From a bacterium (GTDB lineage Bacteria > Myxococcota_A > UBA9160 > UBA4427): a stretch of 64,000 bases of DNA. Where the stretch lies: NCBI GenBank assembly GCA_024742285.1, contig JANSYR010000010.1, positions 62,001 to 126,000 on the forward strand, read 5' to 3'. Numbering within the stretch: the first letter of the stretch is position 1; the number at the start of each line of letters is the position of its first letter. The notes under the pieces were generated by a model. The model searched no databases. It was not told the DNA's origin and worked only from the letters and a program-made list of their open reading frames with translations. Positions 48,515-55,820 of the stretch are shown piece after piece. Position numbers and translations under genes: made by a program.

Positions 48515-50353
48515 ATGACCCGGTTCCCCCGCCTGCTCGTCGCCCTCGTTCCCTTCCTGCTCGCCGCCTGCGGCGAGTCGTTGCCGGAAGCCGATCCGGC
48601 GACCCGCCGCACGATCGCGCAGGGCGAGATCGTCGGTGCCTCGATCGACGATGGCGCCGTACTCGCCTGGAAGGGGATTCCCTTCGCGGCGCCGCCGACG
48701 GGCGACCTCCGCTGGCGTGCACCCCGACCGCCGGCGTCCTGGGAGGGCGTTCGGGAGACGCTGGCTTCGGGTGGGGTGTGTACGCAGCTCGGGGGCGACC
48801 CGCTCCAGGGCTCGGAGGATTGCCTCTATCTCGACGTGTTCGCGCCGGCCGCGGTGGCCGAGGAGGGCGCCGACCTCCTGCCGGTCATGTACTGGATCCA
48901 CGGTGGGGGGAACACGCTTGGCTCCGGGGACATGATGCCGCCGCAGGCGCTGGCGCGGGACAACGGCGTGGTCCTCGTGACCATCAACTACCGCCTCGGG
49001 CTCTTCGGCTGGCTCTCCCACGACGCGCTCCGCGCGGGGGCGTCCGGACCCGAGGACGCGTCCGGAAACTTCGGGACCCTCGACATCATCCGCGGCCTCG
49101 AATGGGTCCAGGAGAACATCGCGCAGTTCGGAGGCGACCCCGGACGCGTGACGATCTTCGGCGAGTCCGCCGGCGGCCTGAACGTGTTCTCGATGCTCGT
49201 TTCCCCGATCGCGAAGGACCTCTTCCACGCGGCGATCGCGCAGAGCGGTTCGCCGACGACGATGACGCGGGACGAATCGGACCACTACACGGACGACGCC
49301 GAGGCGCCCGGGCTGCCCGGCTCTTCGGGGGAGCTCCTGATCGCGCTCCTCCAGCAGGCCGGTCGCGCAGAGGATCGTGCCTCGGCGAAGGCGGTCGCGG
49401 CGGAAATGGAGCTCGGCGAGATCGAAGCGTTCCTGCGCGGTCATTCGGCGGCGGAGCTCCTCCAGCCCTTCGTCGACGAGGTCGGCGACGCGTCGATGCC
49501 GATGTACATCGTGCCCAACATCTTCCAGGATGGTCACGTCGTTCGTCGGGGCGAGCCGATCGACCTCTTCGCGACGCCGGGGGCCTACAACGCGGTGCCC
49601 TTCATCGCGGGGACGAACCGCGAAGAGTCGAAGCTCTTCGTCGCCTTCGACTCGCCGCACGTCGAGCGGACCTTCGGGCTGCCGAGCGGTTTCTCGAACC
49701 TTCGGATGTACGACGTCGAAGGCGAGTACGGAGGGCTGGTGTGGCGGGCGATGGGCGCGGACGAGCCGCTCGCGGCGATGCGGAAGAGTCAGGGACCGAC
49801 CGTCTGGGGTTACCGGTTCGACTGGGACGAGGAGCCGGTCGTGTTGGGGACCGATCTGTCGAAGCTGCTCGGGGCGGCCCACGCGATGGAGCTCTTCTTC
49901 GTGTTCGGCCTGACGGATCTGGGCTTCGCGAATCGCTTCATCTTCGAAGACCCCGAATCCGCGACGCTCCTCTCCGAACGCATGCGCTCCTACTGGGCGA
50001 ACTTCGCCTACACGTACCGGCCCGGACGAGGGCAGGGCGGTGACCTCCCCGACTGGGCACCCTGGGGCGACGGGTCGAAGGATCCGAAGTACATCGTCTT
50101 CGACACGGACGCGGGCGACGGGCTCCGCATGGAGCGAGACCAGATCGACCAGGCCTGGGTCGTTTCGCGCGCGATGACCGATCCGCGGATGCTGAGCGAC
50201 GAAGAGCGTTGTCGCGTCTACAAGAACATGGTCCAGTGGAGCGAGGCGCTCACGCCGGAGGCCTACACGACGATCGGAGAGGGGATGTGCGAGCCCTTCC
50301 CGATCGGCTCGCGGCTGGACTTCCCGTCCCTCTCCCACGACCCCGCCGAGTGA
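48515..50353 (+). CDS. Carboxylesterase type B lipoprotein
   Basis: A 612-residue exported esterase. A signal with lipobox LLAACGE (Cys about 19) suggests a lipid anchor. The catalytic Ser is in TIFGESAGGLNVFSM, the oxyanion hole in MYWIHGGGNTLGSGDM, and EDCLYLDVFAP is the usual N-terminal motif. Type B carboxylesterases hydrolyse esters of hydrophobic alcohols and may release a substrate such as a steroid ester at the cell surface. The C-terminal part includes WANFAYT. It is divergent from the acyl-CoA dehydrogenase gene. Confidence 0.93.
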   Translation: MTRFPRLLVALVPFLLAACGESLPEADPATRRTIAQGEIVGASIDDGAVLAWKGIPFAAPPTGDLRWRAPRPPASWEGVRETLASGGVCTQLGGDPLQGSEDCLYLDVFAPAAVAEEGADLLPVMYWIHGGGNTLGSGDMMPPQALARDNGVVLVTINYRLGLFGWLSHDALRAGASGPEDASGNFGTLDIIRGLEWVQENIAQFGGDPGRVTIFGESAGGLNVFSMLVSPIAKDLFHAAIAQSGSPTTMTRDESDHYTDDAEAPGLPGSSGELLIALLQQAGRAEDRASAKAVAAEMELGEIEAFLRGHSAAELLQPFVDEVGDASMPMYIVPNIFQDGHVVRRGEPIDLFATPGAYNAVPFIAGTNREESKLFVAFDSPHVERTFGLPSGFSNLRMYDVEGEYGGLVWRAMGADEPLAAMRKSQGPTVWGYRFDWDEEPVVLGTDLSKLLGAAHAMELFFVFGLTDLGFANRFIFEDPESATLLSERMRSYWANFAYTYRPGRGQGGDLPDWAPWGDGSKDPKYIVFDTDAGDGLRMERDQIDQAWVVSRAMTDPRMLSDEERCRVYKNMVQWSEALTPEAYTTIGEGMCEPFPIGSRLDFPSLSHDPAE

Positions 50354-50375
50354 GGAGGGGCGCTCGCGCCGCGCA

Positions 50376-51851
50376 TCAATCCTTGCGTTCGGCGACCTGT
50401 CGTCCCGCCCTGCGCCCGAAGAACGTGACGTCGCCCACGGACATGCCCGACGCATAGCCTTCGGCGGTGCGCGGCATGCCGCAGGTCGCGCGTCCGGCGG
50501 CGTAGAGCCCGGGGACCACGTCACCGTCCATCGTCAGGACCTCGCCGGTCGGCTTCGTCTCGAGCCCGCCGAGCGTGAACCCCACGTAGATCCCGTGTTC
50601 GCCGGGGGTGATGTCGACCGCCGCGATCGTTCCCTCGATCGGCTCCATCCACTCCGCCTGCTTGTGGAAGAGCGGGTCCTCGCCCTTCGCTGCGTACTCG
50701 TTGTAGTGGTGGAACGTGTGCGCGAGGTTCGCGGCGGGGAGGCCGATGTCCTCGGCCAGCTCCTCGATCGTCTCCGCCGCGCTCGCGATCTCGCCGCCGA
50801 GCATGTTGGGCTGCTTCCAGTGCTTCTCGCCGATGATCAGGAAGACCTTCTCTCCGGTCTGGAGCTGCTTCAGGTTGTTCGACGCGATCCGCGCGTGGTA
50901 GACGTCCTCGTTGATGAAGCGCTGGCCCTGGCTGTTCACGAGGATGCCGAAGGTGTGGCTCGACGGCGGGTAGAACGGGATCGTCACGAAGCTCTGGTTC
51001 ATGTGGAGCGTCGAAGCCCCCGCACCCTGGCCCATGCGGATGCCGCCCCCGTCGTCGAAGGGGTTGCCGATCGGCTGGGCGCGCTTCGCGACCCCGGGGC
51101 TGTAGTGCTCCCACATGGCCTGGTTCATCGCGAATCCGCCGGTGCAGAGGATCACGCCGCGGCGCGTGCGGACGTTCTTCTCCTCGCCGTCGATCCGGAC
51201 GACGAGGCCGTGGATCGCGCCTTCCTCGTCGGCAATCAGCCGGAGGACCCGCGCGTCGTACTCGACGCGGATCCCCCGCTCCTCGACGTTCCGCGTGACG
51301 ATCTCCATGAAGAGGGGGCCACCGTTGTCTCCTTCGATCTCGAGGTTGTGGCCGCGAGGGCAGGGCGCGGCGACGTCCCGGAAGGGCCAGGCCTTCTCGT
51401 TGCCCGTGTAGAGGAGACAGTCGTCGGTCATCGCGACGATCGCCTTGTCCTTGTACTCCGTATCCTTGTAGGGCACGCCGAGGCCGACGATCCAGTCGAA
51501 GTGGTCGCGGCTTCCCTCCGCGTAGCAGCGGATCTTCTCCTCGTCGCCGACGTCGCCCATGCAGAGCTTCAGGTATTCGAAGAGCGCCTCGGTCGAGTCG
51601 TCGTAGCCGCAGGCCTGCTGCACGCGGGTGCCGCCTCCGCCGCCCATGTAGATCTCGGCGCTCGACAGCGCCGTCGAGCCGCCGCTCGCGCTGGCGACCT
51701 CGAAGATCGTGACCTCCGCGCCGTTGTCGCTCGCTTCGATCGCGGCACAGCCGCCAGCACCGCCGAAGCCCACGACGGCGACGTCGGTCTCGAGGTCGAA
51801 GCTCGCGACGTCGGCGAGTCGGCGGGGGTGGGTCGGGCTGATCTGGCTCAT
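50376..51851 (-). CDS. FAD-dependent dehydrogenase, KstD / fumarate-reductase flavoprotein family
   Basis: A 491-residue paralogue of the protein at 21206. The FAD motif is VAVVGFGGAGGCAAIEA, with EVASASGGSTALSSAE, and the end is PGLYAAGRATCG then GYASGMSVGDVTFFGRRAGR, near identical in pattern to the other. It dehydrogenates a cyclic or enoyl substrate with FAD. It is convergent on the carboxylesterase gene. Two such paralogues in 30 kb suggest two ring or chain positions are attacked, but no substrate is shown. Confidence 0.87.
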   Translation of the reverse strand: MSQISPTHPRRLADVASFDLETDVAVVGFGGAGGCAAIEASDNGAEVTIFEVASASGGSTALSSAEIYMGGGGGTRVQQACGYDDSTEALFEYLKLCMGDVGDEEKIRCYAEGSRDHFDWIVGLGVPYKDTEYKDKAIVAMTDDCLLYTGNEKAWPFRDVAAPCPRGHNLEIEGDNGGPLFMEIVTRNVEERGIRVEYDARVLRLIADEEGAIHGLVVRIDGEEKNVRTRRGVILCTGGFAMNQAMWEHYSPGVAKRAQPIGNPFDDGGGIRMGQGAGASTLHMNQSFVTIPFYPPSSHTFGILVNSQGQRFINEDVYHARIASNNLKQLQTGEKVFLIIGEKHWKQPNMLGGEIASAAETIEELAEDIGLPAANLAHTFHHYNEYAAKGEDPLFHKQAEWMEPIEGTIAAVDITPGEHGIYVGFTLGGLETKPTGEVLTMDGDVVPGLYAAGRATCGMPRTAEGYASGMSVGDVTFFGRRAGRQVAERKD

Positions 51852-51995
51852 CTGGTTCTCTCGGTTCGATTCGGATCGGACGGTCCGTCCCGGCGGGCGG
51901 GCGACGATTCTAGCCGACGAGCGCGCGGAGCGGGATCCACCTGACGGATCGGTTCTCGATGAGCGAGCGGGACCGAGCTGCGACAGAATGGGCGG

Positions 51996-52298
51996 ATGGA
52001 CGAAGAGCGAGCGAGAGGGACGCCGGTGGAGCCGGACCCGGAGGTGCTCCTCCAGATCGCGCGGATGGAGATGCCCTTCGGGCGCTACCAGGGGCGGCGA
52101 CTGATCGATCTCCCCGAACCCTACGTCGTCTGGTGGAGGGAGCGGGGCTTCCCCAAGGGCCGCCTCGGCATGCTCCTGGCGACGCTCTACGAGATCAAGG
52201 CGAACGGCCTGGAGCCCTTGCTCGCGGGTCTTCGCGACCCGTCTGATCCGCTCTACCGAAACGTCGACCCGCGCAACTTCCGCGAGGGAGATCGCTAG
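51996..52298 (+). CDS. DUF3820 family protein
   Basis: A 100-residue soluble protein. It has the family pattern MPFGRYQGRRLIDLPEPYVV followed by GFPKGRLGMLLATLYEIKAN and GLEPLL. DUF3820 proteins are small, and Pseudomonas relatives were linked to quorum-sensing-regulated virulence; biochemical role unknown. The stop shares CTAG (52295-52298) with the convergent CBS gene. Confidence 0.88.
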   Translation: MDEERARGTPVEPDPEVLLQIARMEMPFGRYQGRRLIDLPEPYVVWWRERGFPKGRLGMLLATLYEIKANGLEPLLAGLRDPSDPLYRNVDPRNFREGDR

Positions 52299-52705
52299 CT
52301 GCCTGGTTCAGGGCGGGCGCAGGCGCGCAGGACGTCGGTGAACGTGAGGATTCCGATGGCCTCGACGCCCTCGACCACCGGAGCCATCCGGACGCCGGCA
52401 TGTCGCATCAGACGGATGCAGTCCGAGGCGAGCAGATCGGCCGGGATCGTGAGCGCGGGGCGGGTCATCGCGTCTTCCACGCAAAGCGAATCGAGCGCCT
52501 CTTCGCCTGCCTCGCAGATCACCTCGATGCAGTCCTTGATTGTCAGGATGCAGTAGCCACGACCGCGCACGGGCGGATCGATCAGCAGGCCGTGGATGCC
52601 GTGCTCGTCCATCCGCAGGGCGGCTTCGCGTAGCGTTTCTTCTGGATCGCCCCGAACGATCTTCCGGGTCATCAGGTCACGGGCGCGCTGGGTTTCGAGC
52701 TTCAC
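52295..52705 (-). CDS. Paired CBS-domain protein
   Basis: A 136-residue protein made only of two CBS domains: the first starts ARDLMTRKIVRGDPEETLRE, the second VEDAMTRPALTIPADLLAS and ends VEGIGIL-like in GVEAIGILTFTDVL. CBS pairs bind adenosine nucleotides and act as energy or redox sensors. It starts at GTG 52705 and overlaps the FapA stop as GTGA, so it is translationally coupled to FapA. The pairing suggests a nucleotide-sensitive regulator of the FapA-like protein. Confidence 0.9.
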   Translation of the reverse strand: MKLETQRARDLMTRKIVRGDPEETLREAALRMDEHGIHGLLIDPPVRGRGYCILTIKDCIEVICEAGEEALDSLCVEDAMTRPALTIPADLLASDCIRLMRHAGVRMAPVVEGVEAIGILTFTDVLRACARPEPGS

Positions 52706-54054
52706 GAGTCGGTCTCCGGATCGTCCACGATGATGCGGCGCTGTTCACGATCGAGTCGAAAGGTGCAGGGGCCGACGTCGGCCTCGAGGACGTGGAGCAC
52801 GCTTCCGATCGCGAGGCGGCAACCGGCGTGCGCGAAGCCGCGGATCTCGATCGAGGCGGCCGAGAGCAGCTCGCGTTGTCGGAGTCGCCATCGGATGCGG
52901 TCCTCGACGCCGTCCCGGGTCCGCAGCTTGCGCTGGCCGGTCTTGCGTGCGCCGCGATCCCGCCTCTTCCGAGCGCTCCCGCGTCGGCCGGCGCGTCGGT
53001 CGGGGGTCGCGACTCGACGAAGCGTGGGATCGATCCCTTCCGGTTCGAGCGGGACGCCGGCGTGAATCTCGACCGGACCACCGGCGGGACTTCCGGCCTG
53101 GTGGACGGCGATCCGGTGTTCGGCAGCGATCCGATCGGACAGCGCGCGCCCGCCGATCTCGACCTCGCGACCGTGGATTCGCGAGGCGGACACGCTGCGT
53201 GCAATCTCGATTCGCCCGCCCGCGCGAAGTCGGGCACCGAGCGCATGTCGTGCGCGGAGATCCGTTCCTGCCCGTATCCAGCCACCCTCGCGACCGAGGA
53301 CGCCGCCGACGATCTCGACCGCGAGTCCCGCGTGGACCTGCCCGTCGTCGACGAGGCCGCCGATCCGGATGCTTCCGCCGGCCCTGGCCTGCATGTGGGG
53401 CGTCAGATCGCGCGTGATCTCGAGGTGGTCCTTCGTCTCGAGGTTGCCGGACGCGGGATCGACGGATCCGTTGTGGACGTGAACCGCCGCGACGTCGATC
53501 CGTCCCTTCGGATCGTAGGCGCGCGCACCGTCTCGCGTCGCGACGATCGAGCCGTCTTCCTGCAACGCGACGCCGTCGCCGAACTCGATCGCGAACTCGG
53601 GCGTCTCCTCCGGCGCGAGGGCTTCGCCGCGGACATCGATGCCCGGTTCGCCCGGGACGGCCTCCAGGACGCGCGCGACGGGGTCGCCGGCCTTGATCGG
53701 GACGATCGATCGTCGCTCGCGGAAGTCGAGGGTGCCGTCCGGACGGAGCGTTCCCGGGAGGGGGCCCTCGGGATCCTCGAGGCAGAGCCTCGGCGGAATC
53801 GGGGCGACCGGCGGCACCCCTCGCGCGACGCATCGCTCCGTCGGGTCCGCATTGCGTGAAGCGAGGGCGCGCTCGACGGGGCGGAAGGCCGTCTCGTCGA
53901 CGCCGTAGGTGACGCCCTCCGTCGCGAGGGCGGCGCGAAGATCGTCCAACGAGCCCGGCGGCCCCGAGACGAGGGAGACCGACGCTTCGAGTCCGTCGTC
54001 GCTGACGCGTACGTGGATCCGTTGGGCGATCGTATGGGCTTCGTGCTCGTCCAT
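52702..54054 (-). CDS. FapA (DUF342) family protein
   Basis: A 450-residue protein with the FapA-type beta-helix domain: repeated short strands with Gly/Asp turns (GSVDPASGNLETKDHLEI, RAGGSIRIGGLVDDGQVHAG, GGRIEIARSVSASRIHGREV). A very basic helical insertion (about 335-385) and a C-terminal DUF342-like beta end follow. FapA proteins are found in Vibrio and Myxococcus near motility or chemotaxis genes and influence cell-surface or polar events. No flagellar or pilus gene is present here. It precedes and is coupled to the CBS gene by GTGA. ATG 54054. Confidence 0.85.
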   Translation of the reverse strand: MDEHEAHTIAQRIHVRVSDDGLEASVSLVSGPPGSLDDLRAALATEGVTYGVDETAFRPVERALASRNADPTERCVARGVPPVAPIPPRLCLEDPEGPLPGTLRPDGTLDFRERRSIVPIKAGDPVARVLEAVPGEPGIDVRGEALAPEETPEFAIEFGDGVALQEDGSIVATRDGARAYDPKGRIDVAAVHVHNGSVDPASGNLETKDHLEITRDLTPHMQARAGGSIRIGGLVDDGQVHAGLAVEIVGGVLGREGGWIRAGTDLRARHALGARLRAGGRIEIARSVSASRIHGREVEIGGRALSDRIAAEHRIAVHQAGSPAGGPVEIHAGVPLEPEGIDPTLRRVATPDRRAGRRGSARKRRDRGARKTGQRKLRTRDGVEDRIRWRLRQRELLSAASIEIRGFAHAGCRLAIGSVLHVLEADVGPCTFRLDREQRRIIVDDPETDS

Positions 54055-54223
54055 CTCCGATCTGGGATCGACCGATCCTGGACGCGGGGTGAGCCGGAAC
54101 GTGCGCCGGTGCCCTGACGCGGCCCCGGCGACCGGGGTTCGCCCGGTGGCGAATCCGGCGAAACCTCGACGAAGTCGTACGACCGGGCGCCGCCGCCGCG
54201 GCGCCCGCGCGATCCCGGACGAC

Positions 54224-55708
54224 TCAGACCGGCGTGACGACGCCTTCGGAGAAGCGCGCGTTGCGCCCCACGAACTCCTCGTCGGCCAGCGCTGCGGCCA
54301 TCAGGTCCGGGTCGGTCGAGCCGCCCCAGACCCGGAATCCGTCCGGATTGATCGCCGCGAAGTTGAGGCGGACCGGGCCTTCCTTGCCGACCAGCACGGT
54401 GTAGCTCTCGATCGGCGCCTCGCCTTCGTAGCGCTCCTTCAGCATCGGTCGGAGCTCCATCTTCGCGAACTCCTCCGAGACGTCCTCGATCTCCGGGAGC
54501 ACCGCGTCGATCGGCTCGGTCGAGTAGATGCCGTAGGAGAAGTGCGCGAAGGCACCGCCCACGGAGCCGATCGCTCCGGTCGAGCCGGGATCCTTGCGCA
54601 GCCGGTCGATCATCGTCGCCTTGCTGTGGAGGACGTAGTTGCCGAAGGGGCCACCGAAGAAGGTCATGCCTCCGGTCAGGCTCGGCACCGGATCCGTCGG
54701 GATCCCGAGGGCGGCGGCGCCGGCCTGGATCGCGAAGGGGAAGCACGAGTAGAGGTCCACGTGCTCGAGGTCGGAAGCGTTCTTCTTCGCCCGTTCGAGG
54801 ACGCGCTGGGCCGCCAGGACCTGGCCGGGATGGACGTGGAGCCGCTCCCGCTCGGAGAGCGTGATCGTCTTGCTCATCTCGGTCGAGGCGCGGAGGAAGA
54901 CCCGCTGGCCACCGGGCACGCCGAAGCGGTCGGCCGCCTCCGTCGAGCAGACGATCAGCGCGGCACTCTGGTCCACGGAGATGTTCGACGTCATCAGCTT
55001 CGTGTACGGATAGATCACCATCCGGTTGGCTTCGGTCGGGTTGCGGATCTCGTCCGCCGGGACCTCGCGAGGGATCCACGCGTAGGGATTGTCCGCGGCG
55101 ACCTTGCTCATCTGGTGGGCGAGCTCGGCGATCCGATCGCGGTGGGCCGAGGGGGTCTCGCCGAGACTCGCGCGGAGCGACGTCTCGCAGAAGGTGAAGA
55201 TCGACGTCGCGTCGACGATCCCCGCGTCCTTCTCCCCCGGATTCTGGGTGTACTTCATCTCGCCGACGGTGGCGTCGGGCTCACCGGGGATCGCGTCCTC
55301 CCAGTGGAGGTCGCCGCCGCCGCGGAGGATCCGCCGCTTGCTGTTCTCGCTCTCGCCGCCGACGATTGCGATCACGTCGGCGCGGCCCGCGGCGATCTCC
55401 TTGCAGGCCATGTTGAGCAGGATCTGCACGATGTGACCGGAGACGGCGCCGGTGATGCTCTTCGCGCCCGGGGAGCCGAGGCGCTCGCCGAGGAGCTTGC
55501 CCGGGTTGCCGTACTGCCAGGTTCCGCGCGGGACGTAGATCGCGTCGAGGTGACGGGCGAGCTTCGGAGCGCCGGCGTCTTCCGCGGCCTGGCGGATCGC
55601 GTTTTCCATCATCTCGATCGGGGAGATCGCCTCCGCCGGATCGTCTACGCGCTGGACGAGCTGACCGATTCCGGCAATCGCAGGTCGGCGGGGTGCATCG
55701 GAAGCCAT
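54224..55708 (-). CDS. Thiolase-fold protein with altered active site
   Basis: A 494-residue thiolase-superfamily protein. At the nucleophile position it reads ITGAVSGHIVQILLNMACKE, with no Cys at the usual place, and where canonical enzymes have a His it reads LEHVDLYSCFPFAIQAG with Tyr. LTGGMTFFGGPFGNYVLHSK replaces the GHP motif. Such proteins are common in actinobacterial and deltaproteobacterial acyl-CoA clusters and may be retro-aldolases or non-thiolytic acyltransferases. It has a longer C-terminal domain than the two others and no adjacent DUF35 gene. Isolated between FapA and the PQQ enzyme. Confidence 0.88.
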   Translation of the reverse strand: MASDAPRRPAIAGIGQLVQRVDDPAEAISPIEMMENAIRQAAEDAGAPKLARHLDAIYVPRGTWQYGNPGKLLGERLGSPGAKSITGAVSGHIVQILLNMACKEIAAGRADVIAIVGGESENSKRRILRGGGDLHWEDAIPGEPDATVGEMKYTQNPGEKDAGIVDATSIFTFCETSLRASLGETPSAHRDRIAELAHQMSKVAADNPYAWIPREVPADEIRNPTEANRMVIYPYTKLMTSNISVDQSAALIVCSTEAADRFGVPGGQRVFLRASTEMSKTITLSERERLHVHPGQVLAAQRVLERAKKNASDLEHVDLYSCFPFAIQAGAAALGIPTDPVPSLTGGMTFFGGPFGNYVLHSKATMIDRLRKDPGSTGAIGSVGGAFAHFSYGIYSTEPIDAVLPEIEDVSEEFAKMELRPMLKERYEGEAPIESYTVLVGKEGPVRLNFAAINPDGFRVWGGSTDPDLMAAALADEEFVGRNARFSEGVVTPV

Positions 55709-55820
55709 GGACGGGGTCTCCTGCGCTCGGGGAGCGCGATGGGCGGACGGGGCCGCGGGAGAGACGTTGATAGCACCTCCGAGGCGGCTCGGCGGCGGGC
55801 TCCGGAGGGGGGCGACCGGC

